Source of the DNA: Rhodobiaceae bacterium
GTDB taxonomy: Bacteria > Pseudomonadota > Alphaproteobacteria > Rhizobiales > Tepidamorphaceae
Direction of reading: 5' to 3'
Assembly (NCBI GenBank): GCA_020637985.1
Contig: JACKJK010000009.1
Coordinates: 10,001 to 74,000 of the forward strand
DNA: 64,000 bases
Part shown: in pieces, positions 22,902 through 32,092 of the stretch
Layout: every line of letters starts with the position of its first letter
Numbering within the stretch: position 1 is the stretch's first letter
Notes under the pieces: model-generated
The model's input: only the letters and a program-made list of their open reading frames with translations
Told to the model about the DNA's origin: nothing
Databases searched by the model: none
Position numbers and translations under genes: made by a program

Positions 22902-24677
22902 ATGACCTTCGAACAGATTGCCCTCTTCGCCCTCTTCCTCGCCGTCTTCGCGCTGCTGCTGTGGGGCCGGTTCCGCTATGACGTCGTCGCCTTCGCCGCC
23001 CTCGTCGTGGCGCTGCTCGCCGGCCTCGTGCCAAAGGAAGAGGCCTTTTCCGGCTTTGGCCACCCGGCGACGATGATCGTCGCGCTGGTGCTCGTCGCCT
23101 CGCGCGGCCTCGTCAATTCCGGCGCCGTCGACATCATCACCCGCACGCTGATCGGCAATGCCGAGCGGCTCGCCCGCCATATCACCGTGATGTCGGGGCT
23201 GGGCGCGGCGCTTTCGGCCTTCATGAACAATGTCGCCGCGCTCGCCCTGCTGATGCCGGTCGATCTCGCCGCAGCCCGCAAGGCCGGCCGCTCGCCCGCG
23301 CTGACCCTGATGCCGCTGTCGTTCGCCACCATCCTCGGCGGCCTCATCACGCTCATCGGCACGCCGCCGAACATCATCATCGCCGCCTACCGCGAGAAGG
23401 CGCTCGGCGCGCCATATGCGATGTTCGATTTCGCGCCCGTCGGCATCGCTTGCACGCTCGTCGGCGTGGCCTTCATCGCGCTCGTCGGTTGGCGGCTCAT
23501 CCCCCAGGCGCGTGGCGAGCACGACAGCCCCAAGGAACTTCTCGGCCTGCACGGCTTCATCGCCGAGCTGGTGGTCGGCGAAAAGTCGCGGCTCGTCGGC
23601 AAGACGATTGCCGACCTCGACGACGATCCCGACAGCGCCGAATTGTCGCTGATCGGCCTTGTCCGCAACGGGCGCCGTTTGCCCGGTGGCGCCCGGCGCG
23701 AGGAAATCCGCGCCGGCGATCTGCTGATCGTAGACGCCGCCCCCGACGCCATCGACGCCTTCGTCGGCGCCAAGAAGCTCGGCTATGTCGGCGGCGACCG
23801 CGTCAAGGCGCAGTCGGCGGGCGAGCTTTCCGTCGTCGAGGTGGTGGTGCCGCGCGATTCGCGCGCCGAAGGGCGCTCTGCAGACGCCATGCGGCTCATC
23901 ACCCGCCACGGCGTAACCCTGCTCGGCGTTTCGCGCCAGGGCACGCGCTTTCGCAAGCGCGTGCGCCACCTCGAACTCAAGGCCGGCGACATCCTGCTGC
24001 TGCTGGGCGATGCCGACCGGCTCAACGAGATGGTCGCCTGGCTCGGCGGCCTGCCGCTCGCCGAGCGCGGGCTCCAGGTCACTCAGCACGGCCGCGCCGG
24101 CCTCGCGGCGGGCATCTTCGCCGCCGCTGTCGCGCTGTCGAGCTTCGGCCTCGTCTACCTGCCGGTCGCGCTTGCCGCCGTCGTCCTGCTCTACGTGCTG
24201 CTCGACATCGTCCCGCTGCGCCGGGTCTACGAGGAGGTGGAATGGCCGGTCGTCGTGCTGCTCGGCTCGATGATCCCGCTCGGTGCCGCGCTGGAGGCGT
24301 CCGGCGGCACGACGCTGATTGCCCACACCATCGTCGACGTATCCGCCGGCCTGCATCCCGCGATCGTGCTGACGATCCTGATGGTGGTGACGATGACGCT
24401 GTCGGACGTGCTCAACAACACCGCGACCACCGTCATCGCCGCGCCCATCGCCGTCGACATCGCCGGCCGGCTTGGCGTTAGCGCCGATCCCTTCCTGATG
24501 TGCGTGGCGGTGGCGGCTTCCTGTGCGTTCCTGACGCCGATCGGCCACAAGAACAACACGCTGATCCTGGGCCCCGGCGGCTACCGCTTCGGCGACTACT
24601 GGCGCATGGGCCTGCCGCTGGAGGTGATCGTCATCGCCGTCGCGGTGCCGGTCATCCTGCTGGTCTGGCCGCTCTAG
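22902..24677 (+). CDS. SLC13-family permease with RCK-C domains
   Basis: Inner-membrane anion transporter of the ArsB/NhaD (DASS-like) superfamily, 591 residues. Two blocks of transmembrane helices flank a cytosolic insert (about 205-390) that contains two TrkA-C/RCK-C ligand-binding domains, the layout typical of bacterial SLC13 proteins annotated as sulfate or dicarboxylate carriers. Conserved membrane motifs include MNNVAALALLMP and GTPPNIIIAAYR in the first half and LNNTATTVIAAPIAVDIA in the second. The substrate cannot be told from the sequence. It is followed at once by the tandem palindromic repeat. Confidence 0.88.
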   Translation: MTFEQIALFALFLAVFALLLWGRFRYDVVAFAALVVALLAGLVPKEEAFSGFGHPATMIVALVLVASRGLVNSGAVDIITRTLIGNAERLARHITVMSGLGAALSAFMNNVAALALLMPVDLAAARKAGRSPALTLMPLSFATILGGLITLIGTPPNIIIAAYREKALGAPYAMFDFAPVGIACTLVGVAFIALVGWRLIPQARGEHDSPKELLGLHGFIAELVVGEKSRLVGKTIADLDDDPDSAELSLIGLVRNGRRLPGGARREEIRAGDLLIVDAAPDAIDAFVGAKKLGYVGGDRVKAQSAGELSVVEVVVPRDSRAEGRSADAMRLITRHGVTLLGVSRQGTRFRKRVRHLELKAGDILLLLGDADRLNEMVAWLGGLPLAERGLQVTQHGRAGLAAGIFAAAVALSSFGLVYLPVALAAVVLLYVLLDIVPLRRVYEEVEWPVVVLLGSMIPLGAALEASGGTTLIAHTIVDVSAGLHPAIVLTILMVVTMTLSDVLNNTATTVIAAPIAVDIAGRLGVSADPFLMCVAVAASCAFLTPIGHKNNTLILGPGGYRFGDYWRMGLPLEVIVIAVAVPVILLVWPL

Positions 24678-24812
24678 CGCATCATCCGACCGGAACGTAG
24701 CGAGGATCGACAAGATGATGCGTACTGGAGATGCATCATCCGACCGGAGCGTAGCGAGGATCGGCAAGATGATGCGCATTAGGAAACGCATCATCCGACC
24801 GCAGCGCAGCGA
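24678..24812. repeat. Tandem palindromic repeat, 2.5 copies, period 54-55
   Basis: Two near-complete units (24678-24722 and 24733-24776) and a truncated third (from 24787) share CGCATCATCCGACCG, then GTAGCGAGGATCG and CAAGATGATGCG. Each full unit can fold: the ends CGCATCATC and GATGATGCG are complementary, with a short CCGA/TCGG inner stem in the second unit. Ten-base spacers separate the units. The array lies between convergent genes, directly behind the permease stop. It may act as a bidirectional terminator or be a REP-like element. Confidence 0.85.
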
Positions 24813-24853
24813 GAAGCTCCTCCATCCCTCACGTGCTTGGCGTTGTCAGCCGC

Positions 24854-26038
24854 TCATCGCGTGCCGGCAGCATCCTCGTAGCTGCCGCGCGCACCCGCGA
24901 CCGCCTTGGGCAGCGTGCGCGCGTCGATCGTGACGAACATGTCGAACACCGCGAAGGGATCCTCCACCGGCATGGCGTCGACCGAGGCGGTATAGCCGGT
25001 CGCCTGCGCCGTCAGCGACGTCGCCACCGGCGAGGCAGCCGGTGCCGGCTGCTGGCGGCCGCCAAGACCCGGCAGACGGAAAGCGGGAATGCGCGACATC
25101 AGCGTCGTGCCCGCGCCGGCGCTCGCCGGGTTGCCGCCGGCCGGCGCATTGGCATCGCCGGTATGCGCGACTTGCACGCCCGCCTGCGCCGGCAAGGCGC
25201 CGCCGCCCGCGTCGAGCCGCGCGATCGCGACCTTGACCGCCTGCGCATCACGCTGCTGCTTGGCGGCGACCGCGGTGCGGATCGCTTCCGGCACGTCGAG
25301 TTCGGGACACGGCGCATTCGGGTCGAGGTTCAGGTTGGATGCATCGAACACGTAGCGACGGTCGCATACGCCAACCCGCGGCGCAACTCCCGTCACCTCG
25401 AAATGGTCGTTGCCTTCCTTGAGGTTCGCCCAGAAGGCCGCGTTCGGGTTGCCACGATGGCGCGCCAGGTTTTCCGGCGACATGCGGAACGGATAGGCCT
25501 GCACCTGGAAGGACTGCTGGCCGCCCCTGAACGCCTCGCGGGCGAGCGCATAGATCTCCTCGATCTGCCCGTCCTGCATGGCATAGCAGCCCGCCGACAG
25601 GCAGTCGCCGTGCACCATCAGGTGCGCCCCGGTGCGCCCGTACGCCTGGTCGAAGGCGTTCGGATAGCCCAGGTTGAAGGACAGGTGGTACGAGGAGTTG
25701 GGATTCATCAGCGCCGGCGTGACGTGATAGAAGCCTTCCGGCGCCTGCTTGTCGCCCTCGCGCTGCTTGGGGCCGAGTTCGCCCGACCAGCGGCAGATGT
25801 CGTAGCTCTTCAGTTCCGCATAGCGGCCCGACTTGGTACGTTTCCACACCTCGAGCTTCGATTCTTCCTTGAAGATGCGGATCACGATCGGATCCGCAGG
25901 CGTCATGCCCTTCAGGTCCATTTCCCGCTTGATGGCGAAGCCCAGCGGGGTCTGGTGCTTGGGAACACCGGCGTCGCAACCGGTCAGCGCCAGCATCAGC
26001 CCGCATGCGGCGGCGGCGCTCGTCAGACGACTACGCAT
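24854..26038 (-). CDS. YafK-type L,D-transpeptidase lipoprotein
   Basis: Cell-wall L,D-transpeptidase family protein of 394 residues. The N-terminus is a lipoprotein signal with lipobox LTGC (C21). The YkuD-like catalytic domain spans about 30-215, with the active-site motif HGDCLSAGCYAM (H143, S148, C151). YafK/DpaA-type members release outer-membrane lipoprotein from peptidoglycan or form cross-links, so the exact activity here is open. The remaining 180 residues are rich in alanine, glycine and proline and have no recognised domain; such a tail is longer than in the enterobacterial protein. Confidence 0.88.
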   Translation of the reverse strand: MRSRLTSAAAACGLMLALTGCDAGVPKHQTPLGFAIKREMDLKGMTPADPIVIRIFKEESKLEVWKRTKSGRYAELKSYDICRWSGELGPKQREGDKQAPEGFYHVTPALMNPNSSYHLSFNLGYPNAFDQAYGRTGAHLMVHGDCLSAGCYAMQDGQIEEIYALAREAFRGGQQSFQVQAYPFRMSPENLARHRGNPNAAFWANLKEGNDHFEVTGVAPRVGVCDRRYVFDASNLNLDPNAPCPELDVPEAIRTAVAAKQQRDAQAVKVAIARLDAGGGALPAQAGVQVAHTGDANAPAGGNPASAGAGTTLMSRIPAFRLPGLGGRQQPAPAASPVATSLTAQATGYTASVDAMPVEDPFAVFDMFVTIDARTLPKAVAGARGSYEDAAGTR

Positions 26039-26392
26039 TACGCAAACCCTCGTACAAGACCGGACACCCGACGCAGGAAACGCGCGCCGGCACGTGTGCC
26101 CTTAGAGTAAGCACAGTGTTGCCAAACGCCCTTAAGAAACGGTTGCGGCTCCATCGCCATGGCATCCCACCCCGGCAAGACGCGCTGCCCGGATATGTCC
26201 CCTCGCCCTTGCGCGACCGCCTGATTCCCCGGCCGCGACGCTTCGCACGAAACGCCAGCTTTACGGCATGCATGTGGCAAGTCCCGGGGCGGAACATACA
26301 GCCAACCGGCCGGCAACGAAAGGGCGAGCATATACGCGGTTGTGCCGATAGCCGTTGATTTCCGGCGCATTTCGCCGGTCCGGCAATGCCGG
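26039..26392. other. Intergenic region, 354 bases
   Basis: Between accA and the L,D-transpeptidase gene, both on the minus strand. Just behind the accA stop are two small hairpins (CCGGC/GCCGG near 26378-26390 and CCGGCG/CGCCGG near 26362-26377) with no U run. No gene or clear promoter was found. Confidence 0.45.
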
Positions 26393-27346
26393 CTACAATG
26401 ATTTCCCGATCGCCAGGAACTTCTCGGCGCGCGCCCTGCGGACGTCCGACGCCGACTTGCCGTTGAAGGCCGCCAGCGCCTCGGCGATGGCATCGCCCGT
26501 CGACCTGATCGTCGCCGCGGCGTCGCGATGCGCACCTCCCAGCGGCTCCGGAATGATGCCGTCGATGACGCCGAACGCCTTCAGGTCCTGCGCCGTCACC
26601 TTCATCGCGGTCGCCGCGTCGGCGGCGCGCGCGGAATCGCGCCACAGGATCGAGGCCGACGCCTCCGGCGATGCAACCGTGTAGATCGAGTGTTCGAGCA
26701 TCAGGACCCGGTTGGCGGTCGCCAGCGCCACCGCGCCGCCCGAACCGCCTTCGCCGACGATGACCGCGATGTTCGGTTGGCCGAGTTCCAGGCACATCTG
26801 CGTCGAGCGCGCGATCGCCTCCGCCTGGCCGCGTTCCTCCGCGCCGATGCCCGGATAGGCCCCGGCGGTATCGACCAGCGCGATGACGGGCAGCGCGAAC
26901 CGGTTCGCCAGTTCCATCAGGCGAACCGCCTTGCGGTAGCCCTCCGGGCGCGCCATGCCGAAGTTGTGCTTCAGCCGCGAGGCGGTGTCATGCCCCTTCT
27001 CGTGGCCCATCAGCACCACCGGCCGGCCGCGGAACCGCGCGACACCGCCGACGATCGCCTTGTCTTCGGCGAACTTGCGGTCGCCCGACAGCGGCGTGAA
27101 CTCCGTCACCATCTTCTCGATGTAGTCGCGCAGGTGCGGGCGATGGGGATGGCGCGCCACCTGCGTCTTCTGCCACGGCGTCAGCTTGGAATAGATGTCC
27201 TTCAGCGCCTGCTCGGCCTTGGCCTCCATGCGCGCGACCTCCTCGGACACGCGCACCGCATCGCTTTCCCCGCCAAGCGAGCGCAGCTCGGCGATCTTGC
27301 CCTCGAGATCCGCGACCGGTTTCTCGAAATCGAGATAAGCCTTCAT
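26393..27346 (-). CDS. accA: Acetyl-CoA carboxylase carboxyltransferase subunit alpha
   Basis: Alpha half of the carboxyltransferase that moves the carboxyl group from biotin carboxyl carrier protein to acetyl-CoA, giving malonyl-CoA for fatty acid synthesis. The 317 residues match the family from MKAYLDFEKPVADLEGKI through RPVVLMGHEKGHDTASR, the oxyanion-hole glycines in IVGEGGSGGAVALA, and the C-terminal RAEKFLAIG. The ATG at 27346 is preferred; a TTG two codons upstream has better spacing to GGGAGAG and may be the real start. Confidence 0.97.
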   Translation of the reverse strand: MKAYLDFEKPVADLEGKIAELRSLGGESDAVRVSEEVARMEAKAEQALKDIYSKLTPWQKTQVARHPHRPHLRDYIEKMVTEFTPLSGDRKFAEDKAIVGGVARFRGRPVVLMGHEKGHDTASRLKHNFGMARPEGYRKAVRLMELANRFALPVIALVDTAGAYPGIGAEERGQAEAIARSTQMCLELGQPNIAVIVGEGGSGGAVALATANRVLMLEHSIYTVASPEASASILWRDSARAADAATAMKVTAQDLKAFGVIDGIIPEPLGGAHRDAAATIRSTGDAIAEALAAFNGKSASDVRRARAEKFLAIGKSL

Positions 27347-27484
27347 TGCCAAATCGGACTCTCCCGCTGCGCGGCATTCACGAAAGCGGGGGCTCCCGCC
27401 GTCAGGGCGCGCGGAAACTGGCCCGCGCCCGCGCGCGTGTCAAGCGTATGTCATGTGCATCGGTGTTGCGAGGTGCAAAGCTGC

Positions 27485-28462
27485 TCACCCTCCCCTATCC
27501 GCCCCGCCGCGCCCTGCCCGCCGCGCGCGCCCGCCAAGCGGGTGATGGTGCTCGACCGTCTGCCGCAGCCGCTCCTCGAGCACATGCGTATAGATCTGCG
27601 TTGTCGAGATGTCCGCGTGCCCAAGCAGCTTCTGCAACGCGCGCAGATCCGCCCCGTGCGCCAGCAGGTGGCTGGCGAAGGCATGGCGCAGCACATGCGG
27701 CGAAACCGCCGCGGCATCGAGCCCCGCCGACAGACACATGTCCTTCAGATCACGGGCGAACGCCTGGCGCGTCAGGTGGCCGGACGCACTCGCGGCGGGA
27801 AACAGCCAGCGCGACGCCTTGCCGTCACGCGGCGCTGAGCAATAGGCCGACAGCGCCCGTGTCGCCGCCCCCGACAGCGGCACCAGCCGTTCGCGCCCGC
27901 CCTTGCCGCGCACGTTCAGCATCTCGCGCCCGCCGGCCCCCGCGCTCGCCGGAAGCGAGATCAGTTCGCTGACCCGCAGGCCGGTCGCATAGAGCAGTTC
28001 CACCAGGCAGTGCATGCGCAGGGCGCGCCGCCCCTGCGGCGTGCGCGGATCGGCATTCGCCGCCCGGCGTCCGGCCTCGCCGAGCAGCGCGTCGACATCG
28101 GCCTCGCTCAGCGTCTTCGGCAGGCTCGCGCGGCGTTTCGGCGTTTCCTGGCCAGACGTTGGATCGTTGGTCCGCGCCCCTTCCTCGACGAGGAAGAGGA
28201 AGAACTGCCGCAGCGCCGACAGCTTGCGGGCAGCCGACGACGGCGCCAGTGCCCGCCGCGACAGTTCCGCCATGAAGGCCGCGATATCGGCGGAACCGGC
28301 CGTCTCGGTATCGACGCCGCGCTGCGCCGCGAAGGCGGCGAACTCATCGAGATCGCGCCGGTAGGCGGCAAGCGTGTTGGCCGCGGCGTTGCGCTCGGCG
28401 CTCAGCATTTCCGCGAATGCATCGATCCGCCAGCGCCATTGCCGGGCCGCACCCTCGCCCAT
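27485..28462 (-). CDS. xerD: Site-specific tyrosine recombinase XerD
   Basis: Works with XerC and FtsK at dif to resolve chromosome dimers. The 325 residues comprise a SAM-like core-binding domain (to about 105) and a catalytic domain with R163, K188, H256/R259 (HVLRHAF), H282 and nucleophile Y291 in IYTHVLEE. The start at 28462 is four bases behind a tiny membrane-protein gene and gives the usual N-terminus. There are no att-like repeats or phage genes nearby, so this is the housekeeping recombinase and not an integrase. Confidence 0.94.
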   Translation of the reverse strand: MGEGAARQWRWRIDAFAEMLSAERNAAANTLAAYRRDLDEFAAFAAQRGVDTETAGSADIAAFMAELSRRALAPSSAARKLSALRQFFLFLVEEGARTNDPTSGQETPKRRASLPKTLSEADVDALLGEAGRRAANADPRTPQGRRALRMHCLVELLYATGLRVSELISLPASAGAGGREMLNVRGKGGRERLVPLSGAATRALSAYCSAPRDGKASRWLFPAASASGHLTRQAFARDLKDMCLSAGLDAAAVSPHVLRHAFASHLLAHGADLRALQKLLGHADISTTQIYTHVLEERLRQTVEHHHPLGGRARRAGRGGADRGG

Positions 28463-28466
28463 GAGG

Positions 28467-28613
28467 CTATTCGAGGCGCAGGTTGTCGAGCCGCACGCGT
28501 TCGGAAATCTCGGTCGGCTCGTTGTGCACGAAGGAAACCAGCGCGAACATCCCGCCATAGGCCAGCCCCGCCAGCACCGCGAGCCAGACGATCAGGCGTA
28601 TCAGCGTCGGCAT
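28467..28613 (-). CDS. Small single-pass membrane protein
   Basis: A 48-residue protein: a basic start (MPTLIRLIVWLA), one hydrophobic helix (about residues 7-27, IVWLAVLAGLAYGGMFALVSF), and a polar, acidic tail (HNEPTEISERVRLDNLRLE). GGGAG stands about eight bases ahead of the ATG, and the stop is four bases before the xerD start, so the two are almost certainly co-transcribed. Short proteins of this kind are often found in this position in related genomes. Function unknown. Confidence 0.75.
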   Translation of the reverse strand: MPTLIRLIVWLAVLAGLAYGGMFALVSFVHNEPTEISERVRLDNLRLE

Positions 28614-28824
28614 GGCAGGACTCCCTCAAGGCAGGACACGCGAAGCGCGCGAACCGGTTGCTTCGCCCACCCTTTTCAAACATGCCGCCCCGGCCGACGC
28701 AACCCGCGTGCGCCCGCTGCGGCCCCGCCTTGTCATCGCGCGGCATGCGCATTACCAAGACCGGTCGATTTCATCGTGCCCGCACGGCAGGTTGCGGGAA
28801 AGACCGGGGACATCGGGACGGCAC

Positions 28825-29445
28825 GTGCAGGATACCGAGGAAGACATCGCCAACATATCCGACAAGGCGTCCGCTGTTCGGGCCGGCCTAGCCGGGCGTT
28901 CCATCGTCCTGGTGGGCCTGATGGGCGCCGGCAAGAGCAGCGTCGGGCGCCGCCTGGCGCAGGCGCTCGACATGCCATTCGTCGACGCCGACCAGGAAAT
29001 CGAGCGCGCAGCAGGACGCAGCATTCCGGAAATCTTCGCCGAGTTCGGCGAACCGCATTTCCGCGATGGCGAGCGCCGTGTCATCGCCCGCATCCTGGCC
29101 GAGGGTCAGCAGGTCCTGGCCACCGGCGGCGGCGCCATGATGAGCGCCGAGACCCGTGAATGCGTTCGCGAGCGCGGGGTTTCCGTCTGGCTGCGCGCCA
29201 GCTTCGACGTGCTGATGAAAAGGGTGCGCAGGCGCTCCAACCGGCCGCTGCTGCAGACAGACGATCCCGAGGCGGTCATGAAGGCGCTGATCGAGGAGCG
29301 CTACCCCGTCTACGCCCAGTCGGACATCACGGTGGAATCCCGCAACGTGCCGCACATGGTCGTCGTCAGCGAGATCATCGACGCACTGGCCTGCCATCTG
29401 GACGGCGCCACGTCGCCGCAACCAACCCGCACCGAGGAAAGCTGA
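28825..29445 (+). CDS. aroK: Shikimate kinase
   Basis: Phosphorylates shikimate in the pathway to chorismate. The 206 residues carry the P-loop GLMGAGKSS, the shikimate-binding DADQEIE and GEPHFRDGE motifs, the GGGAMM loop and the lid arginine region RRRSNRPLL. The frame is open far upstream with no ATG close to the domain. The GTG at 28825 is the most likely start, though its ribosome site (GGGA) is weak. Three bases separate it from aroB, with which it forms the standard pair. Confidence 0.94.
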   Translation: MQDTEEDIANISDKASAVRAGLAGRSIVLVGLMGAGKSSVGRRLAQALDMPFVDADQEIERAAGRSIPEIFAEFGEPHFRDGERRVIARILAEGQQVLATGGGAMMSAETRECVRERGVSVWLRASFDVLMKRVRRRSNRPLLQTDDPEAVMKALIEERYPVYAQSDITVESRNVPHMVVVSEIIDALACHLDGATSPQPTRTEES

Positions 29446-29448
29446 ATC

Positions 29449-30582
29449 ATGCCCGCCACCGCCGCAGCCGAAGGCACCCCGCGCAGCGTCCACGTCGAAC
29501 TCGGCGCGCGCAGCTACGAGGTATTGATCGGCGAGGACCTTCTGCGCAGCGCCGGCGCGCGCATCGCCGACCTGGCGCCCGGTGCGCGCGCTGCCATCGT
29601 CGCCGACGCGAGCGTCCACGCCCTGCACGGCACAGCGCTCTCGGCAAGCCTCGATGAGGCCGGCATCGCGCATGTCGCGATCACCGTGCCGGCCGGCGAG
29701 ACGAGCAAGTGTTTCGCGCAGCTGGAGCGCGTCGTGCTGGCGCTCATCGACGCGCGCATCGAGCGCGGGGACATGGTCGTGGCGCTTGGCGGCGGCGTCG
29801 CCGGCGACCTCGCCGGCTTCGCCGCGGCGATCACCCGGCGCGGCGTGCGTTTCGTCCAGATCCCGACTTCGCTGCTGGCGCAGGTGGATTCCTCGATCGG
29901 CGGCAAGACCGGCATCGACGTTCCCCAGGGCAAGAACCTTGTCGGCGCCTTCCACCAGCCGAGCCTCGTGCTCGCCGACACCAGCCTGCTCGAAACCCTT
30001 TCGCAGCGGCAATTCCGCGCCGGCTACGCCGAGATCGCCAAGTACGGCCTGCTCGGCGACGCAGGGTTCTTCGCCTGGCTGGAAGCCAATGCCGCCGACG
30101 TCTTTTCCGGCACCGGCAGCGCCCGCGAGCATGCCATCGAGACCGCCTGCCGCGGCAAGGCCCGGATCGTCGCCGAGGACGAACTGGAGGGCGGCGTGCG
30201 CGCCCTGCTCAACCTCGGGCACACCTTCGGCCATGCGCTTGAATCGGCAACCGGCTACAGCGAGCGGCTGTTGCATGGCGAGGCCGTCTCGATCGGTATC
30301 GCACTTGCCTTCACCTACTCCGTCGAACACGGCACCTGTCCGCCCCAGGACGCGGCCCGCGCCATCGTGCACCTTGAATCGGTCGGCCTGCCGACGCGGC
30401 TGTCCCAGGTGCCGGGGGAGTTGCCCGATGCCGGCGGGCTTCTCGATCTCATGAAGCAGGACAAGAAGATGTCGCGCGGCGCCATGACGCTGATCCTTGC
30501 GCGGCGCATCGGCGATGCCTACGTGGCGCGTAACGTCGACATGGCGCTGATCGGCGACTTCCTGAAGCGCCACATGGATTGA
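29449..30582 (+). CDS. aroB: 3-dehydroquinate synthase
   Basis: NAD-dependent enzyme that cyclises DAHP to 3-dehydroquinate, the second step of the shikimate pathway. At 377 residues it is of normal length. It shows the NAD-binding GGGVAGDLAGFAAA, the conserved IPTSLLAQVDSSIGGKTGID block, and the zinc-ligand region ending in LLNLGHTFGHALE and LLHGEAVSIG. It lies immediately behind aroK and 77 bases ahead of the CorC-type gene. Confidence 0.97.
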   Translation: MPATAAAEGTPRSVHVELGARSYEVLIGEDLLRSAGARIADLAPGARAAIVADASVHALHGTALSASLDEAGIAHVAITVPAGETSKCFAQLERVVLALIDARIERGDMVVALGGGVAGDLAGFAAAITRRGVRFVQIPTSLLAQVDSSIGGKTGIDVPQGKNLVGAFHQPSLVLADTSLLETLSQRQFRAGYAEIAKYGLLGDAGFFAWLEANAADVFSGTGSAREHAIETACRGKARIVAEDELEGGVRALLNLGHTFGHALESATGYSERLLHGEAVSIGIALAFTYSVEHGTCPPQDAARAIVHLESVGLPTRLSQVPGELPDAGGLLDLMKQDKKMSRGAMTLILARRIGDAYVARNVDMALIGDFLKRHMD

Positions 30583-30659
30583 TGCTATACTGAACCTGCT
30601 TCGGACCATGCCGGGGCATCCCGTTCCCCGACGCCCCGGCCACAGACCGCAGACAGGCA

Positions 30660-31961
30660 ATGACCTCGACGATAATCCTGACCTCGCTCGCGATCCTCAC
30701 GCTGATCGTTCTCTCGGCCTTCTTTTCAGGCTCCGAGACGGCGCTGACCGCCGCCTCGCGCGCGCGCATGCACGCGCTCGAACACCGCGGCGAGGCGCGC
30801 GCGCGCGCCGTCAACCGCCTGCTCGACTCCCGGGAACGCCTGATCGGGTCGCTGCTGCTCGGCAACAACCTCGTCAACATCCTGGCCTCGGCGCTGGCAA
30901 CCAGCCTGTTCCTCGGCCTGTTCGGCGAGGCCGGCGTCGCCCTCGCGACCCTCGTCATGACCGTCCTTGTGCTGGTCTTCGCAGAGGTGCTGCCCAAGAC
31001 CTACGCCATCAACAACGCCGACCGAATGGCACTGTTCGTCGCGCCGCTGCTGCGCTGGCTGGTGCGGATTTTCGGGCCGGTGACCCTGACCATCGAGGCG
31101 ATCGTCCGGCTGATCCTTCGCCTGCTCGGCGCCAACGTCGAGCGCCGCATCGACGAGGCGGCGGCGCACGAGGAGATCCGCGGCGCCATCGACCTGCACG
31201 CGCGCGAAGGCGCGGTCGTGCGCGAACACCGCCACATGCTCGGCGGCGTTCTCGACCTCAACGACCTCGAGGTCTCCGACGTCATGGTTCACCGCACCAA
31301 CATCGAGGCCCTGAATGCCGACGATGCCCCCGACAAGCTCGTCGCCCAGGCGCTCGCCGGCGCCTACTCGCGCCTGCCGCTTTGGCGCGACACGGCCGAC
31401 AACATCGTCGGCGTGCTGCACGTCAAGACGCTGCTGCGGGCGATCCAGGCCGCTGGCGGCAAGACCGATGCGCTCGATGTCGTCGCCCTGGCGACCGCGC
31501 CCTGGTTCGTGCCCGACACCACCTCGCTGCAGGACCAGTTGTCGGCCTTCCTCAAGCGCAAGGCCCATTTCGCCATCGTCGTCGACGAGTATGGCGAGGT
31601 CATGGGGCTGATCACGCTGGAAGACATCCTGGAAGAGATCGTCGGCGACATTTCCGACGAGCACGACATCGACGTCGCCGGCGTCCTGCCACAGCCGGAC
31701 GGCTCGGTGAAGGTCGACGGCACGGTGCCCATCCGAGATCTCAACCGCGCCATGGACTGGAGCCTGCCGGACGACGAGGCAACGACGATCGCCGGCCTTG
31801 TGATCCACGAGGCGCGCCTGATTCCCGAACCCGGCCAGGCATTCACTTTCCACGGCTTCCGCTTCGAGGTGACGGGGCGCGAGAAGAACCGCATCACCGG
31901 CCTTCATGTCCGCCGCGTCGAGACCCCGAAACAGCGCCGGGTCAGGAAGCCAGCGGCGTAA
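30660..31961 (+). CDS. CNNM/CorB-type membrane protein with CBS pair
   Basis: A 433-residue protein of the HlyC/CorC (CNNM) family, linked to magnesium export or resistance to divalent cations. It has an N-terminal DUF21 membrane domain (about 1-185, with FFSGSETALTAASRARMHALE), a pair of CBS domains (about 205-335, including the HFAIVVDEYGEVMGLITLED signature), and a C-terminal transporter-associated domain (about 345-425). Placement behind aroKB recurs in Hyphomicrobiales. The older haemolysin label should not be taken literally. Confidence 0.93.
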   Translation: MTSTIILTSLAILTLIVLSAFFSGSETALTAASRARMHALEHRGEARARAVNRLLDSRERLIGSLLLGNNLVNILASALATSLFLGLFGEAGVALATLVMTVLVLVFAEVLPKTYAINNADRMALFVAPLLRWLVRIFGPVTLTIEAIVRLILRLLGANVERRIDEAAAHEEIRGAIDLHAREGAVVREHRHMLGGVLDLNDLEVSDVMVHRTNIEALNADDAPDKLVAQALAGAYSRLPLWRDTADNIVGVLHVKTLLRAIQAAGGKTDALDVVALATAPWFVPDTTSLQDQLSAFLKRKAHFAIVVDEYGEVMGLITLEDILEEIVGDISDEHDIDVAGVLPQPDGSVKVDGTVPIRDLNRAMDWSLPDDEATTIAGLVIHEARLIPEPGQAFTFHGFRFEVTGREKNRITGLHVRRVETPKQRRVRKPAA

Positions 31962-32092
31962 TATTTCTGATATCGCGAACGATGTATCGCTAAATTTTGA
32001 TCTAACCGCCATTAATCGGGAACAATATCTCCTGCGGGTCTTGCCGTGCCGCTGGCAACGCGTGCCGGCGCATCAACCCCGGAGAACCAGCC

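Noticed and set aside
27485..28462. Phage or island integrase
   Set aside because: The tyrosine recombinase has XerD length and sits in a housekeeping operon with no attachment repeats or mobile genes nearby.
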